From the NCBI GenBank assembly GCA_047967505.1, contig CM106538.1: a DNA stretch of 64,000 nt, one strand, 5' to 3'. This stretch comes from Dipteris shenzhenensis. Taxonomy: Eukaryota; Polypodiophyta; Polypodiopsida; Gleicheniales. The notes under the pieces were generated by a model. That model was not told where the DNA came from. It did no database searches and worked only from the letters and a program-made list of their open reading frames with translations. Position numbers and translations under genes: made by a program. Positions 10,072 to 21,647 of this stretch are shown here, one piece after another; position 1 is the stretch's first letter; each line of letters starts with the position of its first letter.

Positions 10072-11334
10072 TAATGGTAAGGATATAGAAATCAGAAGAA
10101 ATAAAGTTGAATGTGAAGAGGGAATTTCTCTTATCTTCTTCTCTCATCCCATAGAATTTGACCATGGCTCTCTGCAAATTCTCTACATCCACGTAAACAT
10201 TATTGAAAGCATTCATCTCAAACATTTGGATGCCAGAATTCTTTTTACTCTTCCAAGTCATTGTGCCACTTACACAATGGTATCCTCCAAGCTTTTCTCT
10301 AGCACATTGGTTTGTTTCTTGGCATGCAAGCCTTATAGACCATGGTATTGGCAATGGCATTGTAGATATCTTATACTTTTCCTCCATAGTAGACTTGAAA
10401 ATTTTAAAAACAGAGTTGTAAGCTTCACGACTTACACCAGCAACATCACAAGCTCCAAGCACCTCCTTTGCTTGGACGAGGCCCTTGAAATCCTTCATTA
10501 CCTCTCTAGCAACTTGTTTACGTAGCCCTTTTTGTCTAGGGTCCTTTAACACTTCCATGACATCACTTGGCTTTATTAAACTTTTTAGAACATATGAAGG
10601 ATCACTATCATCCATTTCCATTGTTCCCATCACATCCTCCATGAAATTCCTAAAGTAGAGTACAAATGAGTCTTAGTGGAAAGAATGCAACACCACAAAT
10701 ATTTTGGGTTAAGAAATTTCATTGAAAATTTGGGGAACTAACCTTGCAGCCCGTATTCTCCTCTTTTGGGCACCACTATTGGTTGACAATGCATCCATAG
10801 ATTGCAATTATCTTTTCCTCTCCTTCAGTCCCAAAGGTGTTCCCTTCAACTTTTGTACTCGTTCTATCGACTTCTCTCGTTCCTTCTCCATAGCACGTTG
10901 AACTTGGCCATAGATAGACCTTTCCAAATCTTGTTTTCTTTCAGCAAGCTTCTGGATTGATTCTTCCAATTCATGTCGCTCCAAGTCCAGTGCATGTGCT
11001 TTGTCACTGAGTTCTTTGTTTTGCAATTGGAGATCTTGCATACTATTATGCATTACCACAATAGTAATATTTCCCAAATGTGCAAGTTCTTCTGCTTGGG
11101 CTCTTTGCACCTCCCTTGCTTGCATAGCCAATGTCTGAGAATGGTTCAATCGATTGCAATAACCGAGTAATCCAGCATGTCCCTTGCCCACAAATTGAAC
11201 AACATCATGCACTGTATGAAAAGAAGGACTCTTTTGTGTGGCAGGGTCTAAAGGATACAAGTTTCCATCCACCCAAAGGTCAAGATGCTTCTTCCCTTGC
11301 AATCGAAGACTGTGGAGTACACTTTGAGGAGTTT

Positions 11335-12350
11335 CACTATAGTAGCCAGGAGGGGGGCAGTAGGAGAGGGAGAGGGAGGGGGTTGTGTTGATCTAAGGGA
11401 GAGAGGGGGGCTGCATTGAAGCAGAGTTAGGAGTGGGAGGGGGGGTGTGTTGCAGGAGAGGTAGGAGTGGGAGGGGGGGTGCATTCAAAATCTGAGTGAA
11501 GAAAATCTCACAAGTCACGATTTTACTCAAAAATCAATGGAGCAACAAAGAAGAAGCTGTACACCAAAGAAAACCTGTACGCCAAAGAAAAAGATGTACG
11601 CCAAAGGAAAACTATACGCCAAAGAAAACCTGGATGCCAAAGAAAAAGCTGTACGCCAAAGGAAAGATTTAGCTGAGCAATTGTAGAGAGCTCCTGGCTG
11701 GCCATTGATGGTGTAGGCGTGATTCCTAAAAAGAGCAACCACAGTCAACGTGGTAGCAATGGAGGTGGAAGTAGAGGTAGAAGCTAAGGCCTGAGTACAA
11801 GAGGGAGGAGTGGGAGGGGGGGTGCGTTATAGGAGAGGGAGGGGGGTGCATTGTAGGAGAGGATGGAGTGGCAAGGGGGGTGCGTTGCAGGAGAGGCACG
11901 AGTGGGAGGGGGGGTGCACTGAAGGAGAAGCAGGAGGGGGGGTGCATTGCAGGAGAGGCAGGAGTGGGAGGGGGGGTGCATTGCAGGAGAGGGAGGAGTG
12001 GGAGGGGGGGTGCATTGAAGAAGAAGCAAGAGGGGGGGGGTGTTGCAAGAGAGGAAGGAGTGGGAGGGGGGGCTGCATTGAAGGAGAAGCAGGAGGGGAG
12101 GGTGCGTTGCAGGGGAGAGGCACATAGGAGGGTATGTAGAGGGGAGGGGGAGGTGGGTTAGGGGAACGCAGAAGGTGGCAGGAGGGGGTGCATAGAGGGC
12201 TGCATAGAGGGTGGTGGGTAGGGGGGTGTAGAGGGTTACGTAGAGGGTGGTGATTAGGGGGATGCGTAGAGGGTAGGGGAGACTCGTGAGGGGGGTGCTC
12301 AACTGGTAGAAGGGAAGCTACATAGAGGGTGGTGAGAGGGGGTGGCATAG
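11335..12350. repeat. G-rich minisatellite, roughly 34-bp unit
   Basis: Units of the form ggggtgcattgcaggagagg followed by caggagtgggaggg repeat irregularly. The best-kept block is 11,805-12,130, with degenerate outliers at 11,340-11,490 and 12,180-12,350. Between 11,540 and 11,665 lies a different short repeat (gtacgccaaagaaaa). Runs of 5-9 Gs recur every unit, so the plus strand could form G-quadruplexes. Long frames in both directions come from the unit lacking stops. Confidence 0.8.
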
Positions 12351-12829
12351 AGAGGCTATGAGGGTGCAGGGAGAGGATCTGAAGATAGAGAGCAGGAGGA
12401 AGTAAAGGCCCAAGGAGGAGATGATGGAAGGCCCAAGGATGGCGGAAGCAGATGGAAGAGGAGCTGTAGCAAGAGATGTCATAGAGGAGATGGTGCTAGC
12501 AAGAGGCATGCAAGGCTGGAGTGGATAGAGGTGACAGAAGAAAGGGGGATACATAGGGGGGAGGATTGTCAAAAGCAAGAGAAAAGTTGACAAAAAAGTA
12601 GGAAAGCTAAAATTAGTAGGGTGCTAAAATAGTGCTTTGGAGTGTAATGTGTAAGGGGGTGGAGAGAACCAATGGAGGGGAGAGAGCCAAAAATCAAAAC
12701 CGCCAAACTTAACCAAATTCACCAAAATAGCACATTTGCCAAATTTAGCATATTCTCCAAATTTAGTGAAGTGCTAAAATTAGTTGGAAGTGTATCGCAA
12801 GGATGATGGAAGATGGAAAGAGAAGGTTT

Positions 12830-13745
12830 TGGTAAGAGATGAGAGATGGAGTGTGACAAAGGGTGGAGAGAGAAAGTATTGGTAGGAGAGAGGTGGGAGA
12901 GTGACCTAGGGTGGAGAGAGAAGGTGTTTGCAAGAGAGAGATAGAGGTGGACAAAGGATGGAAAGGGAATGAGTTTGTAAGAGAGAGGTGGGGGGTTGGA
13001 CGTAGGGTGGAAAGAGAAGGGTTTTGTAAGAGAGAGGTGGGGGGTTGGACATAGGGTGGAAAGAGAAGGGTTTTGTAAGAGAGAGGTGGGGGGGTTGGAC
13101 ATAGGGTGGAAAGGGAAGGGTTTTGTCAGAGAGAGGTGGGGGGTTAGACATAGGGCGGAAAGAGAAGGGTTTTGTAAGAGAGAGGTGGGGGGTGGACATA
13201 GGGTGGAAAGAGAAGGGTTTTGTAAGAGAGAGGTGGAAGGTTGGACACAAGGTGGAAAGGGAAGGGGTTTGTAAGAGAGAGATGGGAGGTTGGACAGAGG
13301 GTGGAAAGAGAAGGGGTTTGTAAGAGAGAGGTGGGAGGTTGGACATAGGGTGGAAAGGGAAGGGGTTTGTAAGAGAGAGGTGGGGGGTTGGACATTGGGT
13401 GGAAAGAGAAGGGGTTTGTAAGAGAGAGGTGGGGGGTTGGACATAGGGTGGAAAGGGAAGGGTTTTGTAAGAGAGAGGTGGGGGGGTTGGACATAGGGTG
13501 GAAAGGGAAGGGTTTTGTAAGAGAGAGGTGGGGGGTTGGACATAGTGTGGAAAGGGAAGGGTTTTGTAAGAGAGTGGTGGGGTTGGACATAGGGTGGAAA
13601 GAGAAGGGGTTAGAGAGAGGTGGAAGGTTAGACATAGGGCGAAAAGAGAAGGTTTTTGTAAGAGAGAGGTGGGGGGGTTGGACATATGGTGAAAAGAGAA
13701 GAGTTTTGTAAGAGAGAGGTAGGGGGTCAGACATAGGGTGGAAAG
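12830..13745. repeat. Minisatellite of about 49 bp, some 16 good units
   Basis: The unit contains gagaggtggggggttggaca, tagggtggaaagagaag and ggttttgtaaga. Units from 12,970 to 13,740 are highly alike with 1-2 bp length changes. Those from 12,830 are more diverged, which suggests older copies at that edge. One strand is almost pure purine plus T. The 200-300-residue frames on the minus strand (SNPPPLSYKTLPFPP repeats) are by-products of the repeat, not proteins. Confidence 0.9.
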
Positions 13746-14260
13746 AGAAGGGAAAAGTGACACAGGATGAAAAGGGGAGGCCATAATTAGAGAGAGAAAG
13801 TGACACAGGATGAAAAGAGGAGGCCGCACTTAGAGAGAGAAAGTGACACAAGATGAAAAGAGGAGGCCTCACTTAGAGAGAGAAAGTGACACGGAGTGAA
13901 AAAGGGAGGCCTCACTTAGAGAGAGAAAGTGGCACGAGATGAAAAGGGGAGGTTGCACTTAGAGAGAGAAAGTGGCACGGGGTAAAAAAGGGAGGCCTCA
14001 CTTAGAGAGAGAAAGTGGCGTGGGGTGAAAAGGGGAGGTCACACTTAGAGAGAAAAAGTGGCATGGGGTGAAAAGGGGAGGCCTCACTTAGAGAGAGAAA
14101 GTGACACTGGGGTGGAAAAGGGAGGTCGCACTAAGAGAGAGAAACTGACATGGGGTGAAAAGGGGAGGCCTCACTTGGAGAGAGAAAGTGACACTTGGGG
14201 GGAAAGAGAAGGACCCATGTAGGGAGAGAAAGTGGCACCAGGTGAAGAGAGGAGGATTGT
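13746..14260. repeat. Minisatellite of about 43 bp, some 11 units
   Basis: The unit contains ggaggcctcacttagagaga followed by gaaagtgacacgggatgaaaa, with substitutions between copies. Two further copies of the same unit occur at 15,570-15,645, just beyond the end of gypsy A pol. This links the array to the 3' untranslated region or LTR of that element and suggests it grew from element sequence. Confidence 0.85.
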
Positions 14261-14369
14261 TGTCTCTATGCCAACATGGACTTAGGTAGAACAGAATGTG
14301 TGTGTAGAGTAGCGACAAAGCTCCACTTGTACTTGCATAAGGCTAGAAATAATCCCTCTTAGAAATCCA

Positions 14370-14606
14370 ACTTGCATGTTCTACATGCAAGTTCTACATA
14401 TGATTCCTACATGCAACTCCTACATGCGAGTTCTACATGCAACTTCTACATGTGAGTCCCACATGCAACTCCTACATGCAACTCCTACATGCGAGTTCTA
14501 CATGCGAGTTCTCCATGCGACTCCTACATGCAACTCCTACATGCGAGTTCTACATGCAACTCCTACATGCAACTTCTATATGCAAGTTCTACATGTAGAG
14601 AGAGAA
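14370..14606. repeat. 13-bp tandem repeat (ctacatgcaactc)
   Basis: About eighteen copies of a 13-bp motif alternate between tacatgcaactc, tacatgcgagtt and tacatgcaagtt forms. This gives a higher-order pattern of roughly two or three motifs. A frame of 96 codons reading TCNSYMRVLHA repeats is a product of the repeat. Confidence 0.85.
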
Positions 14607-14809
14607 TGTCTTACAATTCCTACATGCACAGAGAGAAGCTCTCCAACTTTAATAAATACCCCATAATGGAATGAAGCCCACACTCTTTGGGGCATTGTGT
14701 TGAGTTCTACTTTGGTATTCCAAGCAATTGTCTCAAGTGTCCATCCTTCCTTGCACTCCACGTCCAAAAGCATGTCCTATCCTTACAACTCCTCCTCTCC
14801 TCTCCTCCA

Positions 14810-14975
14810 ACCTTGCAACCCATCCTCTCCCTCTCCTCCTCCCTCCTCCTCCTCCCTCCTCCTCCTCCTCCTCCTCCTCCTCCCTTCTTCTCCTCCTCCC
14901 TCCTCTTCCTCTCCTCCTCCCTCCTCCTCCTCCTCCTCCTCCCTCTCCTCCTCCTCCCTCCTCTCTTTTCTTTCC
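14810..14975. repeat. (TCC)n microsatellite
   Basis: The tract is dominated by ctcctcctcc with occasional t insertions and ends in cctcctctcttttctttccc. Flanking DNA (14,690-14,800 and 14,975-15,100) shows no gene. Confidence 0.9.
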
Positions 14976-15104
14976 CCTATGCTCTTACACCTTCTTCCTC
15001 TCCCACTCCTATGTTCCCCCTAAACCCTTTGTTCCTCAACCCTTAACCTCCATGATCTACGAGGGAGACAAGTTCTCCACCATGTACTCTACCATGAACC
15101 TTGG

Positions 15105-15295
15105 ATCCTCCTTCTAACCCTGGAACCTCTTCTAAACTCTGGAACCTCTCTCTAAACCTTGGAACCTCCTTCTAACCCTTGAACCTCCTTCTAAACCTTG
15201 GAACCTCCTTCTATCCCTTGAACCTCTAAACTCTAGAACCTCCTTCTAAACCTTGGAACCTTCTTCTAACCCTTAAACTCCTCCTATAAAAACCC
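15105..15295. repeat. Tandem repeat of about 25 bp (ccttggaacctccttctaa)
   Basis: About seven irregular copies of cttctaaaccttggaacctc are present, with aacccttgaacctc variants. A canonical TG or CA boundary is not visible. It lies in the untranslated side of gypsy A and precedes about 110 bp of non-repeated DNA. Confidence 0.75.
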
Positions 15296-15395
15296 TGCAA
15301 CCCCCAATGAAGGCAAAAGTCTTCATTACCTCAACCATGATGATACATGTTCCTTTTACACATGCATGCACTATGTCTGCTTACCACACTTAAGC

Positions 15396-15709
15396 CTACA
15401 TCTCTCAACAGAACACGACTCGAGGTCCTAAGCTACACGTATACTAAAAACAACAACCCTGATATATCTACAGGTGACAAAAAGCCTCGGAACCCTACAA
15501 ACTGAGAATACCATACTGAGAATACCCTGCTCTTCCCACAGAAGCCATGGGAAAGAGCCAACAAGGACCCATGTAGAGAGAGAAAGTGGCACCAAGTGCA
15601 GAGAGGAGGACCCTTGTAGAGAGAGAAAGTGGCACTCAAAAGGAGAAGATGTCACGAGGGAAGGAGAAGGCAAGAGTGTATATACAAGGACTAGGAGGGT
15701 GTTTCCTCA
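15396..15709 (-). mobile_element. 3' untranslated end of gypsy A
   Basis: This lies directly after the pol stop on the minus strand. It holds two copies of the 43-bp unit seen at 13.8-14.2 kb (gagagagaaagtggcac at about 15,577 and 15,620) and no gene. I could not place the polypurine tract or LTR start of element A. They may lie within the tandem arrays to the left. Confidence 0.5.
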
Positions 15710-16813
15710 TCATTGATCATGGTACCTCTTGATGCATGACCCATTCACTAATGCACATAAGAGTCTGCCTTCCAAGGTGGCCAAGTAGACTCCTCCACTT
15801 GGGATAAGCTTGGCAATGAAAAATGGGCCTGTCCAACCACTTACAAACTTAGGTTTGTGTTTGAGAAACTTACTGGAATACAAGAGTACTAAATCACCAA
15901 CTTTGAAATCCCTCTTCCTGAGGTTCTGGTCATGCCAAGCTTTCTGTCGTTTCTGCCACACTTCTTGAGCGAAGACTACTTCACGTCGATGCTCTGCTAG
16001 TGCCTCCAAATCCCACAAGCGTTCCATTGTGCAGGCTTCAAAGTTGTTATTTTTGTCTGGAAAAACCCTGTGGGTGTCAAGATGAAATTCATAAGGCATG
16101 ATGGCCTCCAGTCCATAAAGCAGCTCGAAGGGTAAATACCCAGTACTCACCTTGTAAGGAGTTCGATAGGCAAATAAAGCAGCTGGAAGTATGTCATCCC
16201 AATCTGCTAAAGAGCTTAGGCAAAGATGATGCATGATTCTGCACATTGTGCGATTTGAGCTCTCAGTTAGACCATTGGCATGTGGGTAATAGGGAGATGA
16301 AAATTTGTGAACTATTTGTAGTAGGTGAACCAGTGGAGCAATGGTGTCATTTAGGAGGTGAGTCCCTCTATCACTCATCAACTCAACAGGACAGCCAAAC
16401 CGAGAGATGATCTGCTGGTCATATAGAAATGTGGCTACTATGTGGGTTGTACAGTTCTTGACTGCCTTGGCTTCGACCCATTTGGTTCCATAGTCGGTGG
16501 CAAGCAGAGCATACTTGTTCCCTTGACGTGTGGCAGGAGAGATGGGTCCAATGAAATCCAATCCCCAACGATAGAAGGGGGGCATCGAAGTGAATGGTTT
16601 GAGAGGAAGGTACTCGTGCCTTGTAGGCTTGGGGCTTGCTTGTTGACATGAATCACATTGGGTTACATGAGCATGGCAATCACGAAAGAGCTTGGGCCAC
16701 CAGAACCCCGCATGCATGATCTTCTGAAAAGTAGCATCTGAGGCCATATGCCCTCCACCTATGCTAGCATATGCCTCTTCAAGAATGGATTGTGTCTCAT
16801 GGGAAGCACACAC
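15710..16813 (-). pseudogene. Gypsy A integrase
   Basis: This is the integrase part of a Ty3/gypsy polyprotein, which inserts the cDNA into the host genome. The frame opens inside the zinc-binding domain (GGHMASDATFQKIMHAGFWW, then CDSCQQA). The DDE core shows GLDFIGPI, SDRGTHL and NGLTESSN, so all three acidic residues are present. The C-terminal part has the GPFFIAKL module and ends IKRYHDQ. The frame is 367 codons without internal stops, so this domain is better preserved than the RT part. It follows RNase H with a short break (stop near 16,815). Confidence 0.9.
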
Positions 16814-16826
16814 CTCATCTCAAGAT

Positions 16827-17520
16827 CTAGTCCTTCCTGAGCTTGTACAATTGACCTACAATCAACTTAAAAGGAGTAGCTTGAAGGATCTGCTTGCATT
16901 TCTCTGTTGGAGTTAGACCTAGAGGAAAGCCATCTGTAGACAAGAGGTATACTATGTTGGCATACCATGGTGGGGAGCAGTCCACCACAAATAGGCATTC
17001 ATCAAGTAGTGCCATCACCCCAAACAAGCCTGCATCGGGTAATTCATCGGTGATACCACTGGCTGGTTCCTCGGAATGTAACCTGGACAAGTGGTCTGTA
17101 GGTTGATGCAGTCTCCTAGCCCTCACCACAATGTCGAATTCAAATTCTTGAAAAAGAAGAATCGATTTGCTTAACAGGCCACCAAGAGTAGGCTTATTCA
17201 ATAAATACTTAAGAGCTTGATGATAAGTGATGATCACAAACTTGTTGCCCAAGAGGTAGTGATGATACTTGGTCATGGCATAAACCATGCCGAGGCCCTC
17301 CCTTTCTGTGGTACTATAATTGCATTCTATTCCATTGAGTTGTCGACTGGCGAAGTAGATGGGCAAATCAATCTTGGTTTCTTGGTTAGGTTGAGCCAGT
17401 ATAGCACCTACTGCCCACCCACTAGCATCCACATGGGCATGAAAAATTACATCCCAATCGGGCTACTTGAGGATGGGGGCCTTCAACGATGCTTCAGATC
17501 ATCAAAGGCTAGTTGTTATG
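16827..17520 (-). pseudogene. Gypsy A RNase H
   Basis: The domain starts HVDASGWAVGAILAQ and continues YFASRQLNGIECNYSTTERE, GLGMVYAM and NKPTLGGL, the standard RT-linked RNase H of gypsy elements. A tether follows (GFPLGLTPTEKCKQ) and runs on to LYKLRKD before the integrase. No second RNase H is present, which separates this element from element B. Upstream, around 17,440-17,515, the frame is broken by an indel and stops at 17,516 (TAA) and near 17,460 (TAG), both glutamine-compatible. Confidence 0.85.
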
Positions 17521-18781
17521 GGGTAGCCCAAATAAAATATCGGTCTTGATGTAGGAGTTCTATCAATGCAACAACAATGTCGGCATAGAAATGTATAAAC
17601 CTTCGGTAATATCCTACATGCCCTAAGAAGGACTTCACCTCTTTGGGTGTACGAGGGATAGGCAATGAGATGATCACCTGTACCTTTGCGGGGTCCATAG
17701 TCATGCCCTCAGCAGAAACAATATGACCAAGGAGAACATCTCGGAGTGCAAGAAAGAAACATTTGTCAGGGTTCACACACAAGCGCACGTCTTTGCACTT
17801 ATCAAAGACCCATCTCAACTTATGTAGATGATCATTTTGTCTGGCCAGATGGGAGGCCGACTTACCATTAAAAATAGAGAAGTCATCTAGAAATACCTCA
17901 AGAAACTTGCCGATATTCTCCTGAAAGACTTTGGTTACAAGTCGTTGAATTGTTGCCAGGGCATTACATAATCCAAAGGGCATCATTCGGTAGGCATATG
18001 TTCCCCATTGAGTGACAAAGGTAGTCTTGGGCTGATCCTGTTCTTTCACTCGGACTTGGTTGTACCCACTATATCCATCCATGAATGAGTATAAAGCATG
18101 TCCTGCCACTGTCTCCAACACTCTATCTGTGAAGGGAAGAGGGAACCTATCATGTCATGTTGCAGCATTCAAACTCCGATAGTCAACACATATTCTAAGT
18201 TTGTTAGTCTCTCTTTTGGGTACAATGACAATTCCCGCTAACCCAATCAGAGTAATCCACTGGGTAAATTAATCCTGATTGCTCCATTTTTGTATATCTA
18301 TTTGGACTACCTTGCCATAGTTGGGATTCATGCGGTATGGACCTTTAATCACAGGGTCTGCATCCGGATATAAGTTGATGCGATTCTCCATGAAATAAGC
18401 GGGCACCCCCTTCAGATCCTTGTAGGACCAGGCAAAGACATCCACAAATTATTTCAAAAGGTCAGTGACTACAGCTAGAAGATAGTCATGTTCCCAAATC
18501 CAAGTGGCTAACTTCAAATGCCGGGGTTGGTGGTCCTCAGTCCCAATGTTGAGATACCGCCAATTCTGTGCCTCATTAACATTGGCAATGCATAAGGATG
18601 TTGAGGTACTTGGTTCACCCATTCTCAGACCTGTATGTGCTGGAGTATCTTCAAGGGGAAAGTCCCCCTCCACTTCTCTCAACCAAGATGGGGGGTAAGT
18701 AACTGCTGGGTTCTTAGGCACGGACTGAGATGTAGAATTAGTAGATGTTGTAGATGTTGTATGCCTTCGACGCCTCAGTGC
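17516..18781 (-). pseudogene. Gypsy A reverse transcriptase and upstream pol
   Basis: RT motifs run in order on the minus strand: IVIVPKRETNKLRICVDYR near 18,230, DRFPLPF near 18,150, SFMDGYSGYNQV, YRMMPFGLCNA and the catalytic VFLDDFSIF near 17,880. LLGHIVSAEG and VGYYRRFI follow. The upstream linker contains FVDVFAWSYKDLKG and AYFMENRINL, typical of the segment between protease and RT. Stops include TAA at 18,449. The frame runs uninterrupted to the boundary at 18,781, where element B is inserted, and continues on the far side at 29.4 kb. Confidence 0.88.
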
Positions 18782-21642
18782 TGTGATGCCAAAAATTGAT
18801 ATTTTTAACTTGGCATTGATATTGTTTTTCTTTATGTTTGATAAGGGTTTGAGTATTAAGTGATAGCCTAGCGGCTCTCACTTATTTCTATTTTCTATGA
18901 TGTTGTATGGGATTGAGAGGATGAGTGGAATGGCTCATTGTAAATACCATAGGTATGAATTATAAATACCTTGGTATGGGGTGAGAGTTATTTGTGTATG
19001 GGATATTATGAGTTTTTTAGAAAATAGGAAGAGTGGGTCATATAAAGAGGTGGGCTCATCTCCATGTGTTCCAATAATATAAGAGAGGCCACATGCTAAG
19101 AGTGTGGAAGGCATGTGGAGGAGTGTGAAGTCAAGAGGAATCCTTCTAGAACTCCTATGTGGAATAAGGAGGATGTGGACATGTGGAAAAGAGAGGGTCC
19201 CTATGGGCTCCATGTGGGGAGACTCTTGACTTTCTCAATATTTTAAGAGTCTTGAGCATCTTTTGATGGGACACATGGCAAGAGTAGCCAAAAGGAAAAT
19301 GAATGGTGACATACGTGCTTATGTGATTAATGGGGAAAGGAATCTACAAGCAGCAATTGTAAATGGGTGAAGGAGGGTAACAAAATCTCTATAAAAGGAG
19401 CCCTCCTCTCCCTTGTTCATCAATCTCTTCCACCATTAGGCCTCATGTTGCTATAGCTCTAGTCTCCCCAAGCCTCTTTCATGAGCCTTCTCTCCTTCTT
19501 GTAGATATTCTCTTATGTAGACTCTTGAGTCCTTCTCTCTCTAGTTTATTCTCTCTCTATGAGTAGTCTTGGAGCTTCCGCTCCCTCTTGTATGTATGAA
19601 ACCTCTTCTTATCCCTTGTGTTTGTAGTGTTGGAGTGGATTCTCACTCTATTTGTAATGAAGGTCACTTCAGGTTCTCTCTCTCTTGAGTGTCTCTTCCC
19701 TTTTCTTTCTTTCAAAGCCTTAAAAGTTCTTTCTATTCGGCTGCTCACTGTGCATACATGGTCCATTTGTTTCTCGAGCCACCATGCAAACTCCTTCCCC
19801 TCTTCTAGGCAAAATCTATGAGGGGTGGATCGTTGATGAAGGTAGAGTCTTGAGGGAGCATCCTGCTCAGGCGAAATTAGCCTGGGTGGAGGGTAGTTTT
19901 CATGACAGTTTGACCCCCTGTTAGTATTTTACTCATAACTTTCTGCTCGGTAGTCCATATCAGCGCGAAGCTCTCTTCAAGATGCATGTTTTTATGTAAT
20001 CAGATCTTGAATCAGATAATGTTGCAAAAAGTTATGAGTCTCTGTGTTTGACAGTCTGTTTTTATGATAGTTTTTTACCCCTGTCTAGTAAACTATCCAT
20101 AACTTTTTGGCCGCTTCTCTGTTTCTTACGAAACATATATCCCCGCAATTATAAATGGGTGAAGGAGGATAACAAAATCTCTATAAAAGAAGCCCTCCTT
20201 TTCCTTGTTCATCAATCTCTTCCACCATTAGGCCTCATGTTGCTATAGCTCTAGTCTCACCAAGCCTCTTTCATGAGCCTTCTCTCCCTCTTGTAGATAT
20301 TCTCTTATGTAGACTCTTGAGTCCTTCTCTCTCTAGTTTATTCTCTCTCTATGAGTAGTCTTGGAGCTTTCGCTCCCTCTTGTATGTATGAAACCTCTTC
20401 TTATCCCTTGTGTTTGTAGTGTTGGAGTGGATTCTCACTCTATTTATAATGAAGGTCACTTCAGGTTCTCTCTCTCTTGAGTGTCTCTTCCCTTTTCTTT
20501 CTTTCAAAGCCTTAAAAGTTCTTTCTATTCGGCTGCTCACTATGCATACATGGTCCATTTGTTTCTCGAGCCACCATGCAAACTTCTTCTCCTCTTCTAG
20601 GCAAAATCTATGAGGCGTGGATCGTTGATGAAGGTAGAGTCTTGAGGGAGCATCCTGCTCAGGCGAAATTAGCCTAGGTGGAGGGTAGTTTTCATGACAG
20701 TTTGACCCCCTGTTAGTATTTTACTCATAACTTTGTGCTCGGTAGTCCGATTGTAATGAAATTTATATCACCACAAAGATCTCTTCAAGACGCATGTTTC
20801 TATATAATCAGATCTTGAATCACATACTACGGCAAAAAGTTATGAGTCTCTGTGTTTGACAGTCTGTTTTCATGACAGTTTTTTACCCCCGTCTAGTAAA
20901 CTGTCCATAACTTTTTGGCCGCTTCTCTGTTTCTTACGAAACATATATCAGCGTAAATCTCTCTTTAAGGCACATGTTTCCATGTGGTTAGATCTTGAAT
21001 CAGATACTGTTGCAAAATGTTATGAGTCTCTGTGTTTGACAGTCTGTTTTCATGACAGTTTTTACCCCCTTCTAGTAAACTATCCATATCTCTTCAACCG
21101 TCTATCTGTTTTCAATGAAGCTTATATCAGCGCAAAGCCCATCTCAAGCTGCATATCTTTGTGTACTTGAATCTTTGATATCATGTCTCTACTGAAAGTT
21201 ATAGGCCTCTGTGTCTAATGACAGTTTGTAGAGTGTTTTGAGCTAAGTGTAAAGGTGTCTGAAGGAGGTGCAATGTTTCCTCGAAATCTACCCATCCGAC
21301 CTAATCAGCCCCTTCAAACTCCTCGATATATATCAGTTCATGTCATGTTGAGCTGCAAGATCTTCTTTCAACAACGTATCGCTCTTCTCTTTGGCGCAGA
21401 CCGGCTCGCTGAGATTATGGCCTCTGTTGATCCTTTCCTTCTCCCTAAGCTTGATTATAACATCACTTGGGATATTACCATCTTCATTCTCATCTGAGGG
21501 AGGAAAGTATGGTGTGGTATCTTGGCATAAAAGCTTCTTTCTAATGTCCCGTTCTCAATGATAAATATCTTTGTCTGTCAGTTCGAAAGCAGCAGGAAGT
21601 GAAAAGGTGCGTGAAGTTTATTACCCCCAACCTCATGTCACA
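18782..21642 (+). repeat. Gypsy B 5' LTR, 2,861 bp, enlarged by an internal duplication
   Basis: It starts TGTGATGCCAAAAATTG and ends CCTCATGTCACA, after which it diverges from the 3' LTR. It is about 800 bp longer than the 3' LTR because 19,353-20,144 is repeated at 20,145-20,936. It contains several shorter copies of a block with gtctgttttcatgacagttt. The TATA motif ctataaaag occurs at 19,389 and again at 20,181, one per duplicated unit. Small minus and plus frames in both units are shadows. Confidence 0.92.
19353..20936 (+). repeat. 792-bp tandem duplication inside the 5' LTR
   Basis: The segment beginning aattgtaaatgggtgaagga at 19,354 recurs at 20,146 with few differences. The join reads acatatatccccgcaattat near 20,130-20,150. 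The 3' LTR has only one copy. Since both LTRs arise identical, the extra copy was gained here, or lost there, after integration. Confidence 0.88.
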
Positions 21643-21647
21643 TCTTT

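Larger units (their letters stand above)
7861..11302 (-). pseudogene. Multi-exon transposon-like gene with coiled coil, interrupted by hairpin elements
   Basis: Read on the minus strand, exon 1 (11302 to about 10745) holds a long coiled coil (LQNKELSDKAHALDLERHEL, EKEREKSIERVQ). A GT-AG intron joins it to NFMEDVMGTM.. (10642-10100). The reading resumes at about 9335 after a nested TIR element. That part contains VDGHGTFQVEWHLAGDLKTL, a Cys pair (CLYGC, CLYC) and the stretch WDPILPIPLEQVHVCTLHAK. A splice near 8310 joins SHITHYM to the next exon starting HILYAHAPWFVEQW at about 8256. That exon continues through an indel to YFKNTRHGG and EMFDWFYRCLEARTLKHDKV. Stops at 10808 and 9122 (both TAA) sit at glutamine-compatible codons. 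I do not know the family name. The layout and decay suggest a mobile-element gene. Confidence 0.55.

Noticed and set aside
12719-13872. Overlapping minus-strand frames of 240-307 codons
   Set aside because: They are translations of the 49-bp array, whose unit lacks stops in several frames; the same peptide appears in shifted frames.
13746-14260. Regular repeats that could look like a CRISPR array
   Set aside because: Repeats are contiguous with no unique spacers, and the genome is eukaryotic.
14687-15117. Proline/serine-rich open frames
   Set aside because: They cross the (TCC)n microsatellite and have no domain or codon signal.
19557-20613. Repeated 67-69-codon frames in the gypsy B LTR
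   Set aside because: They lie in R/U5-type untranslated LTR sequence and recur only because the LTR is duplicated.
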